Positions 1 through 5,775 of a stretch of 10,553 bases of DNA are shown here, piece by piece (position 1 is the stretch's first letter; every line of letters starts with the position of its first letter). The DNA comes from Acidobacteriaceae bacterium (GTDB lineage Bacteria; Acidobacteriota; Terriglobia; Terriglobales; Acidobacteriaceae), in assembly GCA_003165855.1 (NCBI GenBank), contig PMXH01000193.1, forward strand, positions 1,552 to 12,104, given 5' to 3'. The position numbers and the translations under genes were made by a program. The notes under the pieces are model-generated. The model saw only the letters and a program-made list of their open reading frames with translations. It ran no database searches and had not been told where the DNA came from.

Positions 1-116
1 TCCCGCGCCGACATTTTGCCTTCCTTGTGCTGGCGCTCGCGGCGCTTCTCGCCTCCGCCCTCTTCGGCAAGCCGGTTGCGCTTCTTCAGTTCTGCGATCT
101 TTTCTTCGAGATTCAT
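1..116 (-). CDS. Acyl-CoA carboxylase carboxyltransferase (beta) subunit, N-terminal fragment
   Basis: Only the first 38 codons lie in the window; the rest runs off the left edge. The peptide begins MNLEEKIAELKKRNRLAEEG and continues with a basic stretch (GEKRRERQHKEGKMSAR). This is the usual N-terminus of biotin-dependent acyl-CoA carboxylase carboxyltransferase subunits (propionyl-/methylmalonyl-CoA carboxylase beta family), where the KxSAR segment leads into ERI-type residues just outside the window. The family moves a carboxyl group from carboxybiotin to an acyl-CoA in the cytoplasm. The start is the ATG at 116-114; no Shine-Dalgarno is seen, but a perfect TATAAT lies 10 bases upstream, so the transcript may be nearly leaderless. 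The identification rests on a short piece, so the exact acyl substrate (propionyl, methylcrotonyl, other) is open. Confidence 0.75.
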   Translation of the reverse strand, partial: MNLEEKIAELKKRNRLAEEGGGEKRRERQHKEGKMSAR

Positions 117-126
117 GGCGGAGAGG

Positions 127-169
127 ATTATAGCGGATGAATGGGCAGGCAGGTGTGAGCTACGTCACA
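127..169 (-). promoter_or_regulatory. Promoter with TATAAT -10 and CRP/FNR-family palindrome
   Basis: On the minus strand, TATAAT occupies 132-127. A perfect TGTGA-N6-TCACA palindrome lies at 154-169 (plus strand TGTGAGCTACGTCACA). If transcription starts seven bases after the -10 (about position 120), the palindrome is centred at -41.5. That is the classical class II activator position of CRP, and no good -35 hexamer is present. The gene driven is the acyl-CoA carboxylase subunit starting at 116. The sequence match is direct; which CRP/FNR-family regulator binds it is inference. Confidence 0.6.
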
Positions 170-192
170 AGATCAGCGAGAATCGAGCGCGA

Positions 193-938
193 TCAATCCC
201 CCGACTTCGCTCGTCGCAACACGTAAATCACCCAGGGAGCGATCTTGGTTTCGTTCACCCACGGATAAGGCTCGCCGCCTTTGGCCAGCGGCTTGAATAC
301 CTGGACGACCCGTAGACCGGCTTCTCCATAATACCGTCCGATACGATTCGTCACCAGAAAATGTCTTCCACCGCCCTCCCGTCCTGGATGTCTGTAATGA
401 CCGTGCACACCACGTCACCGCAGCGGGCGGAGGCATTCTCCGGGAAATCCTTGGTCGAAAAGGAAGCCCATTCATGCGTATAAATCTCGGGGGAAGAAAC
501 TACGCTTACGATGGTTCCATTCGGCGTCAGCAGTCTTCCCAGGTCACGAAAGATTCTCGTCTTCGTCGCACCGGCGATGTTGTCGAAGGTGAAAACGGAA
601 AGCACCAGGTTGAATGTCCCGGCCGCAAGCTCGTCGAAATTATCGCCGGGTACCAGACGGTAATCCCCGGAGGCATCGGTCGCGCGCGCAATCCGCAGCA
701 TGTCCTCGGAGATATCGACTCCCGTCACATTGAAGCCGAGTTTCTCCAGAAAGCGTGTCGACCGGCCCGTGCCGCAGCCGAAATCGAGCGCCCTCGTACC
801 CGTCACATGCTCTGAAATGATCGCTGGAAGATCGCGGTAGGCGAGGTAATACGTGTTCGCGAATTCGAGTGTGGAGTACGCTTCGGACCGGCTCGCGTCC
901 TCGTAGCAGTTAACGAAATTCATCCTCGTGTCGTTCAC
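193..938 (-). pseudogene. Class I SAM-dependent methyltransferase, disrupted by two frameshifts
   Basis: Reading from the GTG at 938, the protein shows a class I methyltransferase fold. Motif I is LDFGCGTG (residues about 51-58), the acidic end of strand 2 is in GVDISEDM (about 73-80), and a later strand reads FNLVLSVFTFDNI. The frame stops at TGA 353-351 after VEDIFW. The conserved continuation is still present in other frames: DESYRTV in the next frame (352-332), then YGEAGLRVVQVFKPLAKG through WVNETKIAPWVIYVLRR in a third frame, ending at TGA 195-193. One surplus base near 353 and one near 331 (or equivalent two-base losses) explain this. An ATG at 923 is an alternative start. The substrate is unknown. 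It could be genuine decay or two sequencing errors about 22 bases apart. It ends only 24 bases before the CRP-like site of the next gene. Confidence 0.75.
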
Positions 939-1022
939 ACGCGAGTATAACTCGTCACCTTTTTGCGGCGGCTGAAAATCTGGATCGGCTATCCCAAGAA
1001 GCTCCGGAAATCAGCGGCGAAC

Positions 1023-1649
1023 TTATTCCAGATCCGATCCCAGCATCTGATACCGATACTTCTTCCCGTCCCAATAAATGACCGAAGATGTGCTCTCGCC
1101 TTCGCCTTTTTCTTCCATGTAGATTCCGAGCACGGTCTTCTTTTTCAGCGCCAGCCTTTTCACGGTGAGCGTCTTGAAGGGCAGGTTGATCAGCACAAAC
1201 TTGGGCTTCGTTTTGTCGGAACGCCAGGCCTCCGGACCCACGCCGTGAACGATCAGCAGGGAAAGCCCCTTGCGTTCCGGATCGTCCGAGGCAAATGTCG
1301 AAGTGACTTTCACTTCGCCAAAACCCATAAAGCTGTTATAAGGATCAGCCACCAGAAAACCGCTTTCAGCCTGATCGGCCAATGGATTCTTGCAGCGGGC
1401 AACCACAATGAGATCATCCACACCGTCGCCGTCGAGATCGCCCACAAACTGCGGAGGACCAGCCAGCAGCGAACAGTTATCGCCAAACTCCTTGTGCACG
1501 TACTGATCGGTCACCGCGGGCACGGGAGACTTGGCGTGCGCTGGCGGCGGAGGCGGCTGCTTCTTGTCGTGAGCGAACGCAGCAGACCCGGCGGAGATCA
1601 CAAGCAAAGCCAGCAAGACACGGGAGCAGACAACTTGGGAGAACGACAT
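1023..1649 (-). CDS. Secreted hypothetical protein with one calcium-loop motif
   Basis: A 208-residue protein of unknown function. Residues 8-26 form a typical Sec signal peptide (hydrophobic VLLALLVISAG, then small residues, probable cut after AFA). A short linker with five consecutive prolines follows, and then a globular part. Residues 70-80 read GDLDGDGVDDL, matching the DxDxDGxxD calcium loop found in FG-GAP/VCBS-type and dockerin-like repeats, but only one copy is present. The motif sits before hydrophobic strands (LIVVARC), as in FG-GAP blades. The start ATG at 1649 follows an AGGG about four bases upstream (minus strand). It lies downstream of thiL on the same strand with a 67-base gap, so co-transcription is possible though no functional link is evident. 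Export is well supported; the role is unknown. Confidence 0.75.
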   Translation of the reverse strand: MSFSQVVCSRVLLALLVISAGSAAFAHDKKQPPPPPAHAKSPVPAVTDQYVHKEFGDNCSLLAGPPQFVGDLDGDGVDDLIVVARCKNPLADQAESGFLVADPYNSFMGFGEVKVTSTFASDDPERKGLSLLIVHGVGPEAWRSDKTKPKFVLINLPFKTLTVKRLALKKKTVLGIYMEEKGEGESTSSVIYWDGKKYRYQMLGSDLE

Positions 1650-1716
1650 ATCCCTACTTTAGTCCCGTTTTTCTTCGGAGGGTATAGACATAGATGATAA
1701 CCGGTGACCGAGGTAC

Positions 1717-2709
1717 TCACCGCCGGCGGAAGTGTTCCCACCCCAGTGCCTGCAGTTCGTACCCCACACCGTCCCGATTTCTCAAGAATATCTTCCGCCC
1801 CCGCGTGATGTGTCCGATGTGTGTAATCGGAACTCCGGCAATGCGGGATGGAACGTGCTTGCCGGGGGACGCAGTGAACAGCAGTTCATAGTCTTCCCCG
1901 CCGTGCAACGCCAACTGGAGATCCACTTCGCGTAAAGGCTTGCCCACGCTCGCCCGGGGGATGAGTTCTGCCGCGATCTCCGCACCCACGCCGCTCTCTT
2001 CGCAGATGTGGGCAAGATCGGTCGAAAGGCCGTCGCTGGTATCGATCATCGCGGAGGCTAGGCCTTTCTCGCGGAGAACCCTGCCTAACTCGACTCGCGG
2101 CTCCGGGAAAAAGTGCCGCAAATATTCCCTCGGATTCGGCTTCCGCTTGGATTTCTTCCGCATTTCTTTTCGCATCACCCACACCGCGGCCGCCGAGCCT
2201 CCCAGTTCTCCGCTCACATAAATGCGGTCGCCAGCCCGCGCTCGCGAGCGCAACACGGATTTTCCCTTCGGCACAGTGCCCACCACAACAATATCCGCCA
2301 GAATTCCATTCGGCGATTCCGCCGTGTCACCGCCTGCCAGGGTCACGCCGTATCTCTCGGCCAGGCCGATCAAGCCGCGGGCGAAGCGTCCCACCCAGCT
2401 TTGCGGCAAGTCCCGCGGCAACGCCAGCGAAAGGAATGCCGCCACCGGCTCCCCGCCCATGGCCGCGATATCGCTCAGCCCTCGCGCTAAACACCGGTGC
2501 CCCACCGATTCCGCCGGATGCCAGTCCCGCCGGAAGTGGATTCCCTCCAGCGTGAAGTCAGTCGTAACCAGTGTGTCGGTTTGCTGGCCTCGGCGCGGCA
2601 GAAGTCGCAGCACGGCGCAGTCGTCCCCAATTCCAGTTTGAACCGCAGGATTCGCCGCCGTGCTCACCATGCGGCGAATCTGTGCAATCAGCGCTTTTTC
2701 GGAAATCAC
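1717..2709 (-). CDS. thiL: Thiamine-monophosphate kinase ThiL
   Basis: ThiL phosphorylates thiamine monophosphate to thiamine diphosphate with ATP, the last step of cofactor B1 synthesis, in the cytoplasm. Numbered from the GTG at 2709 (330 residues, normal for the family), the hallmarks occur in order: GIGDDCAVL near 26-34, TTDFTLEGIHF near 49-59, RCLARGLSDIAAMGGEP near 72-88, a GGDT motif followed by the AIR-synthase-like core, GDRIYVSGELGGSAA, MIDTSDGLSTDLAHI and LHGGEDYELLFTA. The aspartates of these motifs bind metal and phosphate in characterised ThiL proteins. The open frame extends to an ATG at 2757, but the added residues (MEGNIRKWTSLIVVAVV) are unlike ThiL, and the family normally starts just before the xLIxxIRR segment seen here as ALIAQIRR. 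A TATAGT 7-10 bases before the two GTG codons hints at a leaderless start. Function is secure; the start is not. Confidence 0.92.
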   Translation of the reverse strand: MISEKALIAQIRRMVSTAANPAVQTGIGDDCAVLRLLPRRGQQTDTLVTTDFTLEGIHFRRDWHPAESVGHRCLARGLSDIAAMGGEPVAAFLSLALPRDLPQSWVGRFARGLIGLAERYGVTLAGGDTAESPNGILADIVVVGTVPKGKSVLRSRARAGDRIYVSGELGGSAAAVWVMRKEMRKKSKRKPNPREYLRHFFPEPRVELGRVLREKGLASAMIDTSDGLSTDLAHICEESGVGAEIAAELIPRASVGKPLREVDLQLALHGGEDYELLFTASPGKHVPSRIAGVPITHIGHITRGRKIFLRNRDGVGYELQALGWEHFRRR

Positions 2710-2954
2710 CACGGCAACCACTATAAGCGAGGTCCACTTCCTGATGTTGCCTTCCATTGCCGGGACTCAGACGATCCTCTTGGCTCGCGAACGATCTCTT
2801 CTCTTCACTTCACTTCAGCCGGGAGCAGGGCTCGCCGGAAGCGTTCATTGGCCGGATGATCACCATCCTTGGCTGACCATCCGCTCCGGTAACCAGCCCC
2901 GCGATTACATTCGATTACCCCGCCTTAAGTAACATCTAATGTCCCTCCGCGTCG
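2710..2954. other. Intergenic stretch without a recognisable gene
   Basis: Apart from the possible N-terminal extension of thiL (up to 2757), I see no convincing coding sequence, RNA gene or repeat family here. The only local oddity is a short CTTCACTTCACTTCAG direct repeat near 2804-2819. It probably holds upstream control sequence for thiL, but I cannot point to a clear -35/-10 pair. Confidence 0.4.
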
Positions 2955-2983
2955 TTGACAGGGGGAACCCAGTTTGTTACCTT
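2955..2983 (+). promoter_or_regulatory. Candidate sigma-70 promoter for the M23 peptidase gene
   Basis: A perfect TTGACA -35 hexamer (2955-2960) is followed after 17 bases by TACCTT (2978-2983), which keeps the important first T, A and last T of the -10 box. Transcription would begin near 2990, giving a leader of roughly 270 bases before the peptidase start at 3264. The spacing is ideal, but the -10 match is only moderate. Confidence 0.4.
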
Positions 2984-2989
2984 TTACCT

Positions 2990-3263
2990 GTCATTCACAC
3001 AACCTAATTGGTTTGAGCGAAGTTCAGTAGCCTTTGGACACGCTAAGTTCTGCATCTCGTTGGAATTGCAGATCAGATATTTTTGGCTAGGTCCCCGGTT
3101 CCGGTAGACAAAGGGCACGTCAAAGTCTCCATTCCCAAATGGGAAGCGTACCCGAAAAAGTCAGTTGTCCGAACAGGCTTTCTGCAACCCAAGAGCTTTG
3201 CCTGGAGTTCCGGCCCTGACCGTTAAACGCTGAGATCATTCAACTCGGATAGAAGGAAGGCAT
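2990..3263 (+). promoter_or_regulatory. Long structured 5' leader of the M23 peptidase gene
   Basis: About 270 bases with no supportable reading frame, visibly able to fold. TCTGCA (3049-3054) pairs with TGCAGA (3067-3072), followed by a five-T run near 3080. TTCCCA (3132-3137) pairs with TGGGAA (3140-3145). A CCCGAA (3151-3156) and GTCAG (3160-3164) pair follows with the same spacing as in the 3' half of ydaO-class (c-di-AMP) riboswitches, but the neighbouring CUAAC core of that class is absent. I therefore call it only a candidate regulatory leader. No other RNA family is recognised. Confidence 0.3.
3253..3260 (+). promoter_or_regulatory. Shine-Dalgarno supporting a TTG start
   Basis: AAGGAAGG ends three bases before TTG 3264-3266 (its first AAGG is seven bases away). 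No ATG or GTG fits the expected N-terminus of the peptidase, so this site decides the unusual TTG start. Confidence 0.65.
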
Positions 3264-4175
3264 TTGCAGAAGCGCTTCTACATACTTTTCGTGGCCCGCG
3301 GGGACGACGGCCAATTGCGCAAGATCTCCATTCCCGTCCATTATCTGTACGTATTCGTAGTCGGCGCGGCCATCGGATTCCTCAGCCTCACCGGAATTGC
3401 CAGCTCTTATACGCGCATGCTGCTCAAGGTTTCCCACTACAACGAACTGCGCACCGAAAAAGAGCAGCTCAAGGATCGTTATTCCCGCTTGGAAGAAGTC
3501 GCCAAAGAACGCGATGTCCAAGTGGCTTCTCTCGGTTCGATCGCCAGCGAGGTTTCCGCTCTTTACGGATTGAAATCGCAGCCCACACTGGTCACGGCCT
3601 CTCAGCAGCAGATTCAGGACTCCGACGTCACCTCTTCGCTGGACCAGCTCGGCGCCCTGCGCACCTCCGCTCTCACCGGTGCAGCCTCAGTCGGCATCAG
3701 CCTGGGAATGACCCGCAACGCCACCACCGCCGATTGGTACCGAGCCAACTCCGCTCCCAACCTCTGGCCAGTGGAAGGCCAGGTGACCGGAAGCTTCGGA
3801 GAGCGCATCGATCCCTTCAACGGTGAAGGCGCGTTTCACAGCGGCGTCGATATCGGCAGCAGCTACGGCCATCCCATCATCGCTCCCGCCGACGGCGTGA
3901 TCACTTTCGCCGACTTCCTCGGCGGATACGGCAAGGCCATCATGATGGATCATGGCCACGGCATCTCTACCCGCTACGGTCATCTTTCCGGCTACGCCGT
4001 GACCCCCGGACAGCACGTGCATCGCGGTGACACCATCGGTTATGTCGGCCTCAGCGGACGCTCCACCGGCCCCCATCTTCACTACGAAGTCCGCATCAAC
4101 GACACTCCCGTCAATCCCTACAAGTATCTCCGCATCACCGTTGCCCACAGCGGCGGCTTCGAAACCGGCAGCTAG
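3264..4175 (+). CDS. Membrane-anchored M23 family metallopeptidase
   Basis: A 303-residue zinc peptidase of the LytM/M23 type that probably cuts or regulates cutting of peptidoglycan cross-bridges in the periplasm. The N-terminus is short and basic (about 1-25), followed by one membrane span (about 26-45, YLYVFVVGAAIGFLSLTGIA). A coiled-coil stretch rich in E, K and R follows (about 58-100) and then a linker. The M23 domain runs from about residue 168 to the end. Zinc ligands are H192 and D196 of HSGVD and H273 of HLHYEV; H240 in RYGHLS and H271 are the catalytic histidines. All key residues are present, so the enzyme should be active, unlike EnvC/NlpD-type degenerate members. The anchor plus coiled coil resembles other acidobacterial and deltaproteobacterial M23 proteins with a conserved KRFYILFVAR-like start. 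The start codon is TTG, with a good Shine-Dalgarno. Its stop codon runs directly into an inverted-repeat element. Confidence 0.9.
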   Translation: MQKRFYILFVARGDDGQLRKISIPVHYLYVFVVGAAIGFLSLTGIASSYTRMLLKVSHYNELRTEKEQLKDRYSRLEEVAKERDVQVASLGSIASEVSALYGLKSQPTLVTASQQQIQDSDVTSSLDQLGALRTSALTGAASVGISLGMTRNATTADWYRANSAPNLWPVEGQVTGSFGERIDPFNGEGAFHSGVDIGSSYGHPIIAPADGVITFADFLGGYGKAIMMDHGHGISTRYGHLSGYAVTPGQHVHRGDTIGYVGLSGRSTGPHLHYEVRINDTPVNPYKYLRITVAHSGGFETGS

Positions 4176-4309
4176 AAGCAGTTGCCAGTACCCAGTTGCT
4201 AGTCTAGGCTCTTTGTGAGCGGGAAAAGCCTTGCTCTCAACTCCAGGCACGGCCGTGTGCCGCGACCCGGCTCTTACTGGGAACTGGCAGCCGGCAACTG
4301 GCAACTGAA
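4176..4309. repeat. Inverted-repeat element A (CAGTTGCCAGT type)
   Basis: The left arm, about 4178-4202, reads GCAGTTGCCAGTACCCAGTT and so on. The right arm, about 4276-4309, carries the complement (ACTGGGAACTGGCAGCCGGC, then AACTGGCAACTG). The loop is about 75 bases. The left arm starts two bases after the TAG stop of the M23 gene, and the right arm ends six bases before the ATG of cysE. The element thus fills the whole spacer and occupies the place of a cysE ribosome binding site. Arm sequence is a variant of elements B and C. Confidence 0.65.
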
Positions 4310-4314
4310 CTACC

Positions 4315-5061
4315 ATGATCAGCTTCTTCCACTCCGTCCGCGAAGACGTCGCCGCCGTTTTCGAGTCTGACCCAGCCGCTCGCTCCTACGCCGAAGTCCT
4401 CCTCTGCTACCCCGGTCTCCACGCCGTGTGGGGACATCACCTGAGCCACTGGCTCTGGCGTCATGGCATGCGTTTCCTTGCCCGATTCGTTTCGCAAATC
4501 GCGCGCCTGCTCACCGGCATTGAGATTCATCCCGGCGCTGAGATCGGACGCCGTCTCTTCATCGACCACGGCATGGGCACCGTGATAGGCGAGACCGCCA
4601 TCGTCGGCGACGACGTCACCCTCTACCAGGGTGTGACCCTGGGTGGAACCGGCAAAGAGAAAGGCAAGCGCCATCCCACCCTGGGCAACAATATATCGGT
4701 CGGGTCCGGCGCCAAGCTGCTGGGCAACATCACTATCGGCGACAACTGCCGCGTCGGCGCGGGCTCGGTCGTGCTCCGCAGTGTGCCAGCCAATTCCACC
4801 ATCGTCGGCGTCCCCGGCCACATTGTTCTTCGAGACGGCAAACGCGTCGTCATCACCGACCCCAAGGACATCCGCGACCCGCTCTCCGACGTCATCATCA
4901 AGCTCGCCAAGGAAATGCACGAATTGCGCGAGAAGTTTCAGGAACACTCGCACGAAGCGCTGGGCGCCGAGCCAAATCTCACCATCGACGACGGCACCTC
5001 GCCCCCAAACATCTCTCCCCAGGACCTTTTCCAGGACGACTATCAGGACTACCAAATCTGA
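4315..5061 (+). CDS. cysE: Serine O-acetyltransferase CysE
   Basis: Makes O-acetyl-L-serine from serine and acetyl-CoA, the committed step of cysteine synthesis, in the cytoplasm. It has 248 residues, of the shorter bacterial type. An N-terminal helical part (about 1-65, including [19 protein letters not shown]) is followed by a left-handed beta-helix of hexapeptide repeats (about 68-175, for example IHPGAEIG and [16 protein letters not shown]). Catalytic histidines are H85 in IDHGMG and H120 in KRHP, as in the E. coli enzyme; the GVTLGGTG loop (106-113) lines the active site. The tail is acidic, about 30 residues long, and ends DYQI. A C-terminal isoleucine is what inserts into the O-acetylserine sulfhydrylase active site in known cysteine synthase complexes. 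No Shine-Dalgarno precedes the ATG; repeat element A lies directly upstream. The N-terminus fits the family, so the start is likely right. No sulfhydrylase gene is in the window. Confidence 0.95.
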   Translation: MISFFHSVREDVAAVFESDPAARSYAEVLLCYPGLHAVWGHHLSHWLWRHGMRFLARFVSQIARLLTGIEIHPGAEIGRRLFIDHGMGTVIGETAIVGDDVTLYQGVTLGGTGKEKGKRHPTLGNNISVGSGAKLLGNITIGDNCRVGAGSVVLRSVPANSTIVGVPGHIVLRDGKRVVITDPKDIRDPLSDVIIKLAKEMHELREKFQEHSHEALGAEPNLTIDDGTSPPNISPQDLFQDDYQDYQI

Positions 5062-5062
5062 A

Positions 5063-5166
5063 ATGCAGTGGCCAGTGTCCAGTGATCAGTGGCCAGTGAA
5101 AGACCAAAAGTCGGAATCGAGGCCTCTTGAGTGCGAAGGTTCTACTGGCCACTGCCCACTGCCTTA
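5063..5166. repeat. Inverted-repeat element B (GCAGTGGCCAGT type)
   Basis: The left arm is 5065-5098 (GCAGTGGCCAGTGTCCAGTG, then ATCAGTGGCCAGTG). The right arm is 5144-5166 (ACTGGCCACTGCCCACTGCC, then TTA). The loop is about 45 bases. It fills the gap between convergent genes: the left arm begins three bases after the cysE TGA, and the right arm's terminal TTA is the TAA stop of the minus-strand gene. Position between convergent ends suggests a bidirectional terminator; there is no T run, so that is inference. Confidence 0.75.
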
Positions 5167-5556
5167 CTGCCTCAGCCCCATCCAGCTTTCCGAAACCACC
5201 AGCGAATTGGCGGGATTGTGCGGGTCGTACTTCACCGACGTGGGTAGTCCCAGCCGGCAGGAATGCAGATTAATCCATTGCCTTAGGTAGGTAACGTCCT
5301 GCGAGCACTCATACGACACACCCGCCACGTCATACTTGTAGATCAGCAATACCGCCGCGTGGTGTCCGCTGCTGACGGGCAATTCCTGCACATCAATCAC
5401 GGTGCCGTCGGTAATGCGTCCAATGCCGTCCAGCAAGACGCGGCGTTCGCGTTCCAGTTCCGCCGGTCCCTTGGGCTTGCGCCGCAACAGCGCGTAGACA
5501 CCCAGCGCAACCGCGCCACTAGCCGCCACCAGCGAATAGATACGAAGTGAATCCAT
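5164..5556 (-). CDS. Small membrane-anchored hypothetical protein
   Basis: A protein of about 130 residues with no recognised function. From the ATG at 5556 it begins with a single hydrophobic span (about 5-24, RIYSLVAASGAVALGVYALL) followed by RRKPKG, which places the N-terminus outside or in the membrane and the rest likely cytoplasmic by the positive-inside rule. The remainder is beta-rich (DGTVIDVQELP, AVLLIYKYDVAGVSYECSQ) and ends with VKYDPHNPANSLVVSE. That ending resembles the VxYxPxNPxxS segment common in DUF3592-like membrane-associated proteins; I offer this only as a weak resemblance. The frame extends upstream to an ATG at 5619, but those extra 21 residues look non-native and neither ATG has a clear Shine-Dalgarno. 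Its TAA stop is supplied by repeat element B. Confidence 0.65.
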   Translation of the reverse strand: MDSLRIYSLVAASGAVALGVYALLRRKPKGPAELERERRVLLDGIGRITDGTVIDVQELPVSSGHHAAVLLIYKYDVAGVSYECSQDVTYLRQWINLHSCRLGLPTSVKYDPHNPANSLVVSESWMGLRQ

Positions 5557-5682
5557 GCCCGAGGGAGTAACGTAGCAGCCGCGTACCGCCAACTGTAATT
5601 CGTTATCTCCATCCAGCATATGACGGAAGCGCCGTCTGTGGAAGTGCGTGGGGCGTTACCGAGGTGCCAGCCTGTGGAAATC

Positions 5683-5775
5683 TAAAGGCAGTGGCCAGTG
5701 TCCAGTGATCAGTGGCCAGTAAAACCAAAATGGCAGGGGTCGAAGACTGGCCACTGATCACTGACCACTGCCTTA
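5683..5775. repeat. Inverted-repeat element C (GCAGTGGCCAGT type)
   Basis: The left arm is 5686-5720 (AGGCAGTGGCCAGTGTCCAG, then TGATCAGTGGCCAGT). The right arm is 5746-5775 (ACTGGCCACTGATCACTGAC, then CACTGCCTTA). The arms are close to perfect complements over nearly 30 bases with a 25-base loop. The left arm shares its first 27 bases or more with the left arm of element B. The right arm's terminal TTA is the TAA stop of the next minus-strand gene. This is the tightest hairpin of the three. Confidence 0.8.

Noticed and set aside
963-1697. 244-codon open frame on the plus strand
   Set aside because: It lies opposite the secreted hypothetical protein, which has a signal peptide and a sensible composition. 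The plus-strand translation is rich in H, R and Q with no motif and no start signal.
3049-3084. Intrinsic terminator after a TCTGCA/TGCAGA hairpin with a T run
   Set aside because: The stem is only six pairs with a 12-base loop, and the T run starts several bases after the stem, so it is too weak to call. It may still be part of leader folding.
3687-4316. 209-codon open frame on the minus strand
   Set aside because: Antisense of the M23 domain, extending into repeat element A, with a repetitive A, G, V, D composition.
4237-5055. 272-codon open frame on the minus strand
   Set aside because: It is the antisense of cysE; its low-complexity V, G, D, A-rich translation is typical of a frame opposite a GC-rich gene.
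4643-5290. 215-codon open frame in another plus-strand frame over cysE
   Set aside because: Its A, S, T, R, P-rich translation is a frame-shifted reading of cysE running through repeat element B.
5063-5775. CRISPR-like array from the repeated CAGTGGCCAGT units
   Set aside because: The units are paired as inverted arms flanking spacers of different length and are separated by a gene; there is no regular direct repeat-spacer pattern.
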